Below, piece after piece: positions 8,299-16,995 of a stretch of DNA of 64,000 nt (position 1 is the first letter of the stretch; each line of letters opens with the position of its first letter). This stretch comes from Inquilinus ginsengisoli_B (GTDB taxonomy: Bacteria; Pseudomonadota; Alphaproteobacteria; DSM-16000; Inquilinaceae). A program made the translations under genes and the position numbers. The notes beneath the pieces were generated by a model. It was not told where the DNA came from, did no database searches, and saw only the letters and a program-made list of their open reading frames with translations. The DNA lies in NCBI RefSeq assembly GCF_050434925.1, contig NZ_JBNDJK010000001.1:1550001-1614000 (forward strand), read 5' to 3'.

Positions 8299-9927
8299 TC
8301 ACTGCTTCTGCCCGGCCATGATGAACTCGGCGCATCGGCTTCCCATCATCAGCGCCGGTGCGTTCGTGTTGCCGGCATTGATGTTCGGCATCGCCGAGAG
8401 GTCGCAGACACGCAGGCCTTCGATGCCGCGGACACGCAGCCGTGGGTCGAGAACGGCCAGCCGGTCGCCGGTCGGCCCCATCCGGCAGGTCCCGCTGGGA
8501 TGATAGTTCGTCTTCACGAAGCGCCGGCAGTGCTCCATGACGGCTTCGTCGCTGAGATCCCTGGGGTCGGGAATGGCCACCCGCGCGATGTGATCCGACA
8601 GCGGCCGCGTCTGGAAAGCACGCAGAAAGAAGCGCTGGCCCTCGATCATGGCACGGGCATCAGCGGGATCCTTCAGCAGATTGGGCGAGACGAGGGGCAT
8701 GTCGTCCGGATTCGCCGAGGCCAGCCGCACGAAGCCGCGCGACCGCGGCTTCACCACCACCGTCGTGACGGTGAGCCCGTAGGTGTCCTCGACCAGGCCG
8801 AGCGTGTCCCGGTCGACATAGACGATGGGAACGCAGAAGGCCTGGATGGACGGTTCGGCCCCAGGATCGCTCGGATTCACGAAGGCCCCTGCTTCGACCC
8901 CCGCCGAGGTGATCGGCCCGGTGCCGAACAGCTTGAACTGCAGGCCGTTCAGCAGCATGCGCCAGCCGACGCCCTGCTTATGGTAGCCGTGGGGACCATT
9001 GGCCATGGCGACGATCGGCACCTCCGGATGGTCGATCAGGTTCTCGCCGACACCCGGCAGGTCGACGATGCAGTCGATCCCGTGCTCCCGCAACTGGTCG
9101 GCCGGCCCGATGCCCGACAGCATCAGCAGCTGCGGCGTGACCAGCGCACCGGCCGCGACGATCACCTCGGCTTCCGCGAAGGCTGTCTGCTCCCGGCCCG
9201 CGGCATCGCGATAGGTCACCCCGGCCGCCCGGCCCGCGGCGATCTCGATGCGCCGGACCCGTGCGTTCAGCCGGACCGCCAACCTGGGGTCGCCTTGCAG
9301 TGGCGCGATGAAGGCATAGGCCGCGCTGCTGCGCTTTCCGCGGCGGTTCATGAACTGGTAGAAGCCGACGCCCCGCTGGCCCGGCCCGTTGAAGTCGTGG
9401 TTGAAGGGCTCGCCGAGCGCCTGCACGCTCTGCACGAACCAGCGCGAGACATCGTTGATATGGCCGGGATCCGACACCAGCAGCGGCCCGTCCGCGCCGT
9501 GCCGCTCGTCGTTGAGCCGGTTGTTGCCCTCCATGCCGCGGAAGTGGGGCAGCACGTCCGCCCAGGTCCAGCCCGGATAATCGTTGTCGCCGCGCAGCAC
9601 CTGGTGCCACGCGTCATAGTCCGACGGCCGGCCGCGCATATAGACCTGGGCGTTCACCGACGAGCCGCCCCCGAGCACATTCGCCTGGGGGATGTCATGC
9701 ATCCGGCCGTTCAGATGCTCCTGCGGCACCGTGCGGTGATAGCGCATGAACTTGCTGCCGTTGATCATCTTGAAGATGCCCGGCGGCATGTCGAGCAGGG
9801 GGTGCCGGTGGGAGTGGCCGGCCTCGAGCAGGAGCACGCGGGCGCCGGCCTCCTTGACGAGGCGGGCCGCGGCGACGCAGCCGGAGGAACCGCCCCCGAC
9901 GACGATATAGTCGAAACGCTCGGTCAT
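8299..9927 (-). CDS. GMC family FAD-dependent oxidoreductase (choline/alcohol dehydrogenase-like)
   Basis: A 542-residue protein with the N-terminal FAD-binding motif VVGGGSSGCVAAARL, the GMC signature GGGSSVNAQVYMRG near residue 85, and the second signature GALVTPQLLMLSGIGP. The C terminus has the catalytic His/Asn region (NYHPSGTCRMG and NAGNTNAPALMMG). GMC enzymes oxidise alcohol groups with FAD. Substrate cannot be read from sequence. The start at 9927 matches family length and lies 7 bases after the stop of an enolase-superfamily gene on the same strand, so the two formed an operon, probably for catabolism of a sugar acid or polyol. This gene is intact while its partner is not. Confidence 0.93.
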   Translation of the reverse strand: MTERFDYIVVGGGSSGCVAAARLVKEAGARVLLLEAGHSHRHPLLDMPPGIFKMINGSKFMRYHRTVPQEHLNGRMHDIPQANVLGGGSSVNAQVYMRGRPSDYDAWHQVLRGDNDYPGWTWADVLPHFRGMEGNNRLNDERHGADGPLLVSDPGHINDVSRWFVQSVQALGEPFNHDFNGPGQRGVGFYQFMNRRGKRSSAAYAFIAPLQGDPRLAVRLNARVRRIEIAAGRAAGVTYRDAAGREQTAFAEAEVIVAAGALVTPQLLMLSGIGPADQLREHGIDCIVDLPGVGENLIDHPEVPIVAMANGPHGYHKQGVGWRMLLNGLQFKLFGTGPITSAGVEAGAFVNPSDPGAEPSIQAFCVPIVYVDRDTLGLVEDTYGLTVTTVVVKPRSRGFVRLASANPDDMPLVSPNLLKDPADARAMIEGQRFFLRAFQTRPLSDHIARVAIPDPRDLSDEAVMEHCRRFVKTNYHPSGTCRMGPTGDRLAVLDPRLRVRGIEGLRVCDLSAMPNINAGNTNAPALMMGSRCAEFIMAGQKQ

Positions 9928-10465
9928 CGTTCGGTCAGGCTCTGATCTTGTCCAGCCCCGCCCAGTCGAAGGCGATGCCGTGTCCCGGCCGGTCCGGCGC
10001 GATGGCGAAGCCCTCCTCGACCCGCAATGGTTCGGCAATGTAGTGCTCGAGCCCGAAGCCGTGGGCTTCGAGGAAGCTGCGATTCGGGCAGGCGGCGAGC
10101 AGATGCACAGTCAGAGCGCCGGGAGACCGGCAAGGAGTAGGTGGTGGAAGTCCACTGCGATGAAGGAGTAGCGATCCACATCGGCCCCGAGCCGTGCGTT
10201 GTTGTCCGTGAGGGCAGGAGCGAAGCGTCGGCAGGGGAGAGCATAGGCCAGCCATCGAGCCGCGAAAGGCACAAATCCGGGCGCCGACGCCGTTGACAGG
10301 GTGGAAGGCAACATGGACGGGCGCGTCATGCGAGCACCCGTCCGGCCCGGCGTGGTCGCAGACCCTGGCATGTGCAGACGCTCCTTGTTCGGGAACCGGG
10401 AGGTCCCGCGTCCGACCGCCGTGTGGTGCGGCGGCCCGCATCGGGAAGGTGAGGAGCCGTAGCCG

Positions 10466-11944
10466 ATGATGCACGGGCGCGGGACGTCAGACGCCGCCAT
10501 AGTAGCTGTGAAGCCGACGAACAAGGCGGAGCGATCCGCTGCGGAGCCGGTGGAGCCAAGGGCGGCGACCGAGGGGAATGCGGGCCGGAACCGCACGCGC
10601 CGGGCGCAGAACCGGGCAAGCGTGTCCCAGGCGCTGGACCGCATACGGCAAGCCGCAAGGCAAAGGAAGAAGGAGAGGTTCAACGCGCTGTTCCACCATC
10701 TCAGCCTGGCCCTGCTCGAGGAGGCGTTCTTCGATCTGAAGAAGAATGCCGCTCCCGGCGTCGACGGGCTGACATGGCAGGACTATGAGGCAGATCTGGA
10801 GCGCAAGCTCGCAGACCTGCACGCCCGGGTCCAGCGGGGCGCGTATCGGGCGCTGCCGAGCCGGCGGGTCTTCATTCCCAAGCCGGACGGCCGGCAGCGG
10901 CCGCTGGCGGTTGCCGCCCTGGAGGACAAGATCGTCCAACGGGCGACGGCCGCGGTGCTGAATGCGATCTATGAGGAAGACTTCCTCGGGTTCTCGTATG
11001 GGTTCCGACCCGGGCGCGGGGCGCATGATGCGCTGGATGCGCTCGTGGTCGGGATCACCAGCACCAAGGTGAACTTCATCCTGGACGCCGATATCCGCAG
11101 CTTCTTCGACACGGTGAGCCAGCCCTGGCTTGTCCGCTTCCTGGAGCACCGGATCGGCGACCCGCGCGTCCTCCGCCTGATCCGCAAATGGCTCAGGGCG
11201 GGCATTCTTGAAGACGGGGTCGTGACAGCCAGTGACCAGGGGACGGGACAAGGGTCGGTGATCTCACCGCTCCTGGCCAACGTCTACCTGCACTATGTCT
11301 TCGACTTGTGGGCCCATCGCTGGCGACGGCGAGAGGCCACGGGCAACGTCATCATCGTGCGCTACGCCGACGACATCGTCGTCGGCTTCGAGCACGAGGC
11401 GGACGCCCGGCGCTTCCTGGAGGCGATGCGCGAGCGGTTCGAGGCGTTTGCGTTGTCGGTGCATCCGGACAAGACCCGCCTGATCGAGTTCGGCCGCCAT
11501 GCGGCGGCCGACCGCGAGCGGCGCGGGCTCGGCAAACCGGAAACCTTCGACTTCCTGGGCTTCACCTTCATCTGCGGGCGATCGCGGGCGGGCAAGTTCC
11601 TGGTCAAGCGCAAGACCCGGCGCGATCGCATGCGGGCGAAGCTGCAAGCCATCAAACAGGAACTGCGGCAACGCATGCACCAGCCCATCCCCGATCAGGG
11701 CAGATGGCTGGGGCAGGTCGTCAAAGGCTACTTCAACTATCACGCTGTGCCGACCAACAGTCAGGCGCTGGTCACGTTCCGCTTCTTCGTCACCGAACTC
11801 TGGCGGCGAACGCTTCGGCGGCGCAGCCAGAAGGACAGCATGACCTGGACGCGGATGACGCGGCTGGCCAATGACTGGCTCCCCAAACCGCGAGTCCTAC
11901 ATCCCTGGCCACAACTGCGCTTCGCCGTCAAACACCCAAGGTAG
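10466..11944 (+). CDS. ltrA: Group II intron reverse transcriptase/maturase
   Basis: A 492-residue protein. The RT palm begins near residue 85 (AAPGVDGLTW) and includes FSYGFRPGRGAHDAL, QGSVISPLLANVYLHY and the catalytic VRYADDIVVGF near residue 300. The maturase X domain follows (WLGQVVKGYFNYHAVPTN). No C-terminal HNH endonuclease is seen, as in several bacterial lineages. It copies the intron RNA during retrohoming and helps it fold. The ORF stops one base before domain V. All key residues are present, so the protein is probably active. Confidence 0.93.
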   Translation: MMHGRGTSDAAIVAVKPTNKAERSAAEPVEPRAATEGNAGRNRTRRAQNRASVSQALDRIRQAARQRKKERFNALFHHLSLALLEEAFFDLKKNAAPGVDGLTWQDYEADLERKLADLHARVQRGAYRALPSRRVFIPKPDGRQRPLAVAALEDKIVQRATAAVLNAIYEEDFLGFSYGFRPGRGAHDALDALVVGITSTKVNFILDADIRSFFDTVSQPWLVRFLEHRIGDPRVLRLIRKWLRAGILEDGVVTASDQGTGQGSVISPLLANVYLHYVFDLWAHRWRRREATGNVIIVRYADDIVVGFEHEADARRFLEAMRERFEAFALSVHPDKTRLIEFGRHAAADRERRGLGKPETFDFLGFTFICGRSRAGKFLVKRKTRRDRMRAKLQAIKQELRQRMHQPIPDQGRWLGQVVKGYFNYHAVPTNSQALVTFRFFVTELWRRTLRRRSQKDSMTWTRMTRLANDWLPKPRVLHPWPQLRFAVKHPR

Positions 11945-12017
11945 GAGCCGTATGCCTTAATCGGGCACGTACGGATCTGTGCGGGGGGCGCTCAGCAATG
12001 GGCGTCCCTACCGCGAT
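11945..12017 (+). ncRNA. Group II intron 1 domains V and VI
   Basis: Domain V (11945-11977) begins GAGCCGTATG and ends GTACGGATC, the self-complementary catalytic hairpin. Domain VI follows as a GC-rich hairpin and ends CTACCGCGAT, where the A near the 3' end is the likely branch point. This is ribozyme sequence needed for splicing and retrohoming. Confidence 0.85.
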
Positions 12018-12959
12018 CGTCATGCGCGCCGTGCGTCGTCACCGGAAGGTTGAAGGCCTCGGCCAGCCGGGCGATCTTCATGAAGGGCGTGACGCCGCCG
12101 CAATTGGTCACGTCCGGCTCGGGATAGGTCACGGCTTCGGCGGCGATGTACTGCTTGAACTCCCATAACGTGCGGAGGTTCTCCCCGGCCGCGATCGGCA
12201 CCCCGCCGTCGCGCACGATGCGGGCGTGGCCGGCCGGATCGTCCGGGATCGTCGGCTCCTCGATCCAGGTCAGATCATAGGGCTGCAGGGCCCGGGCAGC
12301 GCGGATCGCCTGGTCCACCGTCCATTTCATGTTGGCGTCGACCATCAGGGGGAACTCCTCTCCCAGATGCGCGCGCATCGCCTTCACCCGGGCCACATCC
12401 TCGCCGAGACGCTCGCGGCCGACCTTCATCTTGATGGCGCGGAAGCCCTTGGCGAGATTGCCGTCGGTCTGGCGCAGGAGGTCGTCCAGGGGCAGGTCGA
12501 TCGATGCCGCCGGCATAGCACGGCACCTTCGGATCGAACCCGCCGAGGAAATTCCAGAGAGGCAGGCCGGCGCGCCGGGCTTTGAGGTCCCACAACGCCA
12601 TGTCGAAGGCGGAGATGGCGAGGACGGTCGGCCCGCCGCGGCCGCCATAATGCAGCGCCCACCAAGCCTTCTGCCAAAGCCGTTCGATATGGTCGGCCTC
12701 TTCGCCCGCGAAGATCTCCGGCATCTCGCGGGTCAGGATGGCGTCGATCGCTGCCCCGTTCCGACCCACCGTATAGGTTCCGCCGACCTGCGAGCCTAGC
12801 CTGTGCTTGCGAAGCAGATCCGGCCATGGCCTCATGGTCGGATTCGCCGCGGGGTGCTCGCGACTGTGACAATTACCCTGAAACTCTCGTCGCAAGATTC
12901 GTCGGACACGATTACGCAGATGGATCCATTCGCCAGCATCTCAGGGTGGTCGGGTGCGA

Positions 12960-13375
12960 ACTGCTCCAGCACCCGGGTCTCGACGACGTGCCGCAGCCCC
13001 GGCGCGGCCGGCATCACCCGCCGGATGCCTGACTCCTGTGAGTGGCCCGGCGCCAACCCGGCGATCGAAAGCGGCAGCCGCCGGGCCATTGCTCCACCAT
13101 TCTCGCGGCTGCGGAAGATCCGGTGCTTCTTGTCGATCGCTGCGAACACGTCGGAGAACTGGCTGACGTTTTCCGATGTGCCGAGGAACAGGTAGCCGCC
13201 GGGCCGCAGCGCGTAGTGGAAAACCGGGATCACATGGTTCTGCGCCTCGGGGCCGAAATAGATTAGGAGGTTCCGGCATGACACCAGTCCAGCTTCGAGA
13301 ACGGCGGATCGCGCAGCACGCTATGCGGCGAGAAGATGCACAAGTCGCGGACCTCCTTGCCGATCAGCAGGTGGC
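12960..13375 (-). pseudogene. CheB/CheR-type methyltransferase fragment
   Basis: Two minus-strand frames joined near 13277 give the end of a CheR methyltransferase domain: GKEVRDLCIFSPHSVLRDP and PFSKLD, then SCRNLLIYFGPEAQNHV and GGYLFLGTSENVSQF. The sequence resembles the large CheB/CheR-PAS fusion proteins of alphaproteobacteria. A one-base deletion separates the frames. Both ends are cut: the left side meets the dehydratase remnant, the right side meets phage-like genes. It is a translocated or deletion-bounded scrap of a chemotaxis-type sensory gene. Confidence 0.75.
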
Positions 13376-13378
13376 CGC

Positions 13379-13595
13379 CATCCATGTCGAGATCATGGAG
13401 GGCGCCGGCATCGCGAGGCCGGACATCGCCGCCCTGTTCGATATCGTCATCCGCGGCCTGCGTTCGCCGGTGGCACGGCCGCCTCTGCCCACCCCCGAGA
13501 TCCCGAACGGCTTCGTGCTGGTCCGCAATGACGTGCTGATGTCGCTGGCGGCCGGCATGCCCGTCTCGGCGCCGGAGTCCACCGATGCCCCGTAA
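13379..13595 (+). pseudogene. Hypothetical phage-like protein, 5' end lost
   Basis: The frame is coherent from about 13379 (HVEIMEGAGIARPDI) to the stop at 13595 and overlaps the start of the next gene by 11 bases, suggesting translational coupling. Upstream of about 13376 the same frame is antisense to the CheB/CheR fragment, so the natural 5' end has been replaced. Family not recognised; the neighbours suggest a phage replication module. Confidence 0.4.
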
Positions 13596-14065
13596 TCCCC
13601 CTGACGATCCCGTGTTCAATGCCTTCTGGGCCGCCTATCCCGAGCGGCGGCCGAACCCGCGCGAGCGGGCGCGCAAAATGTTCCGGGGCCTGGTCACGGC
13701 CGGCACCGCGACGGCCGACGAACTGACGGCTGCAGCCCGCGCCTGCGCCACCGAGCGGCGAAGGCCGACCCGAAATTCAACTGGATGGCGTCAACCTTCC
13801 TCAGGGAGGAGCGCTGGCGCGACTACGTCCCGACGGAGGCGGCCGGCCGGCGCCGGAGCTGGACACAGGCGTCCACCCGTTTGCCGGCCTGGTGGACCGC
13901 GTAGGCATCAAGAAGTGGTCGGCCTGGTTCCGGCCGCTGCAACTGGAGCTGCAACGCGATCGGTGGGTCGTCGTCGCGCCGTCAAAGTTCCACGCCGACC
14001 GCGTCCGGGCTGACTGCGAGCAACTGCTCCGCCAGCTGCTGGGTGAGATCGAGGTGCGGCCGTGA
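13585..14065 (+). pseudogene. Phage-type replication protein with DnaA-like domain, two frameshifts
   Basis: The first frame starts MPRNPPDDPVFNAFWAAYP, an N terminus seen in phage replication proteins, and is coherent to about 13760. A second frame continues with DPKFNWMASTFLREERW. A third ends with GIKKWSAWFRPLQLEL and WVVVAPSKFHADRV, which resembles the N-terminal domain of DnaA, to the stop at 14065. Two indels break it. It would have recruited host replication factors in a prophage. Confidence 0.65.
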
Positions 14066-14070
14066 CCAGG

Positions 14071-14436
14071 TCAGTGAGTGGCGAGGCTGCGCGCTTCACC
14101 AACGCACCGGATGCTCTTCGTGCCGGATGTACTTGTCACGATCAAATCGCGATAGCAGGCAATAACAGCCTCACAGGTTGCCCGCAGGCCCGCGCTTAAC
14201 GCATCAGCATCGCTGGCGCTCTCCTCGGCCAGCATAACGAGCACCTGCTCGATCTCATACAACTGGACCGATCGGACCTCCCAGCTCCGCTCACCTTCGG
14301 GACGATGCGGATCCACGATGGCGCCATAGAGACCATCAAGCCACTCGGCCAATGTGTTGGCATCTCGAATGACAGCCGGGCGGCCATCTCTGCATCGAAA
14401 GGAAATAGGCGGCTCGATCCGGGTGAGGCCGTTCAT
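14071..14436 (-). CDS. Hypothetical protein, 121 residues
   Basis: The ATG at 14436 has a strong ribosome site (GAGGAGA, 7 bases upstream), which decides the start over longer readings. The protein is soluble, with a beta-rich N terminus (PPISFRCRDGRPAVIRDA) and helical C terminus with two cysteines. It ends 5 bases from the phage replication remnant, tail to tail. No family recognised; its place inside phage remnants suggests a prophage cargo or regulatory gene. Confidence 0.6.
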   Translation of the reverse strand: MNGLTRIEPPISFRCRDGRPAVIRDANTLAEWLDGLYGAIVDPHRPEGERSWEVRSVQLYEIEQVLVMLAEESASDADALSAGLRATCEAVIACYRDLIVTSTSGTKSIRCVGEARSLATH

Positions 14437-14571
14437 CGCACATTCTCCTCTCACCGCATTCTCATCACCCCCCACTCGGCTAAAGACGGCTCCAGCTGCA
14501 AGAGTTCCCTGCAACCGGCTCAACGCACCGAAGCTGAGGAGTGGCAAGGCTCATCATCGGGAGGTCGCGGA

Positions 14572-16413
14572 ATGACGCGAACTCGCCTGATCGCCAAAGT
14601 CCACGTGGCCAAAAAACAGCTTGGGCTGGACGAGGAGACCTATCGGGACGTGCTGCGCCGGGTCACCGGACGGGACAGCACCGCCGACATCAATAACGTG
14701 CAACTCGGCAACGTCATCCGCGAATTCGTCCGGCTCGGGTGGAAGGGCGGTGGCGATCTGCGAACCGGCCGGACGCCGACCCGCCGCCTGATCCGCGCCC
14801 TCTTGCGCGATGCGTCCCGAGAGAAGTCGGAGGCGTCCCTCCGGTCCATGATCCGCCGCGTCCTCGGCCTGACCAAAGACGTGATCGCCACATGCGGCAT
14901 CGCCTATCACACGAAGCTGCACGGGGCAGACACCGAGCCGGACAAGCCGAGCTTGCACGCCCAGACGGTCGTCTCCGAATACGGCTTCCGCGCGAAGGCT
15001 GGTCAAACCTTCCGGCTAGAGCAGATCGTCAGCGTCGTCGCCAGCACGCTGCACCAGCAGCCGGACGACCAGGCCGTCCGGCTGCTGGGAAAGGCGCTCC
15101 GCGACGGCTTCGACACGCTCCGGGATGCAAACCGGGCCTGCTGGTCCAGGCTGTGGACCCGCCGCATCCGCCTGATCGGCGCGGATGAGCGCTGGCAGGC
15201 GATGGCCGATGCCGCGTTCTATTACCTGAACGCATCGGTGCATGCGTCGTCGCCGGCGTCGACCTCGATCTTCGGGCTCTCGGCCTGGCGCGACTATCAC
15301 TACTACTATGGCCATGTGATGTGGGACATCGAGGCCTTCGCCATCCCGCCGGTCACCCTGTTCCAGCCGGAAGCGGCGGCGACGCTGCTGGGCTATCGGT
15401 CCAAGCATCTGCAGGCGGCGCACCGCAATGCCAAGCTGGTCGGCCGCCGCGGCGCCCAGTTCCCGTGGGAGAGCGCGCCGTCGACCGGCGAGGAGGCGGC
15501 ACCGATGCCCGGCTCGGCCTCCTGGTATGAGGACCATGTCTCGCTGGACGTCGCTCTGGGCTTCAGCTTCTACGCAAATGTCACCGGTGAGGAACGGTTT
15601 CTGCAGGACCAGGCTTGGCCCGTGCTCTCCGGCGTGGCCGACTGGCTCGTCTCGCGCGCGACCAAGACAGACCGCGGTTACGAGATCAGTCAGACGATGG
15701 GGATCGCGGAGCGGGAATCCCCCTGCGACAATGCGGCCTACACCGTCATGGCCGCCCGCAAGGTGCTCGACGACGCCATCGATGCTGCGGGCCGCCTCGG
15801 CCGCAGATTCGACCCGGCCTGGACCAGGATCCGCGAAGGGCTGGTCCTTCCGCGGCGCGGCGACGTCGTCATCTCGCATGACGGCTTCCAGCCGTCGGAG
15901 GAGAAGGGGGCCACGCCGGATCCGCTGATGGGGATCTTCCCCATCGGCCATCCCTTGGACCGGGCCGTCGAGCAGGCGACCCTGAGATTCTATCTCGGGC
16001 TCGCCGATCAGTATGTCGGGGCGCCGATGCTGTCGGCCCTGTTCGGCGCCTGGGCGGCCAGGACGGGAGATCGCCCGCTCGCGGCGAAGCTCCTGGACGA
16101 CGGCTATGGCCGCTTCTGCACCGGCCCCGTCATGCAGACGCTCGAATACCGGCCCGACGTCTTCCCGGACCAGCCGAGGGCGAGTCCCTTCCTAGCGAAT
16201 ATCGGTGGCTTTCTGATCAGCCTCCTGCTCGGCTTCACCGGCCTGCGCCCGTCCGCCGCCGAACCCGCCGATTGGGCGGAGCGCCCTGTCGTGCTGCCGG
16301 AGGGATGGGACCGCATCGAGGTCGATGAGCTGTCGATCCGGGGAAAACCGGCGCGGCTGATTGCCACCGACGGCGCTGAGAGGGCGAGCCTCCAGAGAAT
16401 CGAGCATAGCTGA
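14572..16413 (+). CDS. Chimeric ORF: phage GemA-like N terminus fused to GH65 C-terminal part
   Basis: Residues 1 to about 104 form a GemA/DUF1018 (Mu gp16-like) domain: MTRTRLIAKVHVAKKQLGLD, then YRDVLRRVTGRDS and REFVRLGWKGG. At about 14884 the frame passes without interruption into GH65 sequence, starting TCGIAYHTKLHGA, equal to residues 184-679 of the full-length enzyme at 44701. It keeps the alpha/alpha barrel core (GHVMWDIEAFAIPP) but lacks the N-terminal beta-sandwich domain. Positions 15130-16365 are identical to 45490-46725, while the flanks are about 92% or less. The join is an illegitimate recombination that happened to keep frame. A functional product is unlikely but an expressed fusion cannot be excluded. 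Confidence 0.85.
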   Translation: MTRTRLIAKVHVAKKQLGLDEETYRDVLRRVTGRDSTADINNVQLGNVIREFVRLGWKGGGDLRTGRTPTRRLIRALLRDASREKSEASLRSMIRRVLGLTKDVIATCGIAYHTKLHGADTEPDKPSLHAQTVVSEYGFRAKAGQTFRLEQIVSVVASTLHQQPDDQAVRLLGKALRDGFDTLRDANRACWSRLWTRRIRLIGADERWQAMADAAFYYLNASVHASSPASTSIFGLSAWRDYHYYYGHVMWDIEAFAIPPVTLFQPEAAATLLGYRSKHLQAAHRNAKLVGRRGAQFPWESAPSTGEEAAPMPGSASWYEDHVSLDVALGFSFYANVTGEERFLQDQAWPVLSGVADWLVSRATKTDRGYEISQTMGIAERESPCDNAAYTVMAARKVLDDAIDAAGRLGRRFDPAWTRIREGLVLPRRGDVVISHDGFQPSEEKGATPDPLMGIFPIGHPLDRAVEQATLRFYLGLADQYVGAPMLSALFGAWAARTGDRPLAAKLLDDGYGRFCTGPVMQTLEYRPDVFPDQPRASPFLANIGGFLISLLLGFTGLRPSAAEPADWAERPVVLPEGWDRIEVDELSIRGKPARLIATDGAERASLQRIEHS

Positions 16414-16533
16414 CGAAGGTTGGTCAGGAAACTGGTCGGGATGTCTCCCTCGCGACGACTCTGCGCGGGCTCCGGGGACGCAGTCAGGCGTCGAGGTCGG
16501 TAACGGGCCGAAGCCGACCGTGTTCCACGGCCG

Positions 16534-16899
16534 TCACAGAGTTGGCAGCGTCGCTCCGTCCCGGCCATAAACCTCCGCAATCCGGCAGCCCCGCGGGTCG
16601 TACCGCACCACGATCGCGCCGGGCTGGCTGGGCTGCCTGACCCAGACTTGGCGCAGCGCCAAGCTGTACTCGGTCGGATAGCCTGGCGTCACCGGTGCCA
16701 GTTCGATCCGGGAGATGCTGCCCGCGGTGAGGTGGTGCGCCGCCAGAGCACCGGCGACGCGGCCAGAGCAGATGTCGTTTCCCAGCGCCCTGTGGACCTT
16801 TTCCGCTAGAGCCGGATCAGGCGTTGCCGTGAGAGGAGCCTGGCCAGCGCAGCACGACAGGGCCAGAACAAGGGCAAGAGTGGAACAAAGCTTGATCAT
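16534..16899 (-). CDS. Small lipoprotein, paralogue 1
   Basis: A 121-residue protein with a lipoprotein signal peptide: a hydrophobic core and a lipobox at LALSC (Cys 16). The mature part has two conserved cysteines (NDICSG and DPRGCRI) that may form a disulfide. It is roughly three-quarters identical to the protein at 46864, and both sit tail to tail with a GH65 gene, so the pair is a duplicated unit. Function unknown; an envelope lipoprotein is inferred. Confidence 0.75.
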   Translation of the reverse strand: MIKLCSTLALVLALSCCAGQAPLTATPDPALAEKVHRALGNDICSGRVAGALAAHHLTAGSISRIELAPVTPGYPTEYSLALRQVWVRQPSQPGAIVVRYDPRGCRIAEVYGRDGATLPTL

Positions 16900-16995
16900 G
16901 TAGGATCACCATAAGCCGGTGGCGTCGGGCGCCTCGCGCGTCGGATCGGACCCACGTCGCAAAGCCGATTGAGGCTGCACTGATCCGAAACGGGC

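Larger units (their letters stand above)
10114..12017 (+). mobile_element. Group II intron 1, inserted antisense in the dehydratase gene
   Basis: The element starts with GAGCG (a variant of the GUGYG 5' end) and ends with CGAT, consistent with the AY 3' end. It encodes a reverse transcriptase on the plus strand and ends with recognisable domains V and VI. The borders were set by restoring the interrupted gene on the minus strand, which gives a clean in-frame junction. Because the intron lies antisense to its host gene, it cannot be spliced from that gene's mRNA, so the insertion is a true knock-out. Length is 1904 bases, normal for a bacterial intron with an ORF. Confidence 0.85.
9935..12835 (-). 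pseudogene. Enolase-superfamily dehydratase (mandelate racemase type), split by an intron and frameshifted
   Basis: The 5' part (12835 down to 12018) carries the capping-domain residues and the barrel: AIKMKVGRERLGEDV (catalytic Lys region), metal ligands in LMVDANMKW, TWIEEPT and AAGENL, and then VTTHGAHD. The 3' part (10113 down to 9935) continues it directly with TVHLLAACPNRSFLEAHGFGL. Removing 10114-12017 rejoins them as HD-V-TVHLL in frame. A frameshift near 12515 (GGID/DLPLDD) and loss of about 40 N-terminal residues also disable it. The family dehydrates acid sugars. The GMC gene follows 7 bases downstream. Confidence 0.85.

Noticed and set aside
8287..9945. A 552-codon plus-strand frame opposite the GMC oxidoreductase.
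   Set aside because: Antisense shadow of a well-supported gene; its composition (His, Arg, Val, Asp rich) and lack of motifs give no support.
15016..15951. Identical 311-codon minus-strand frames at 15016-15951 and 45376-46311.
   Set aside because: They look conserved only because the GH65 sequence on the other strand is duplicated.
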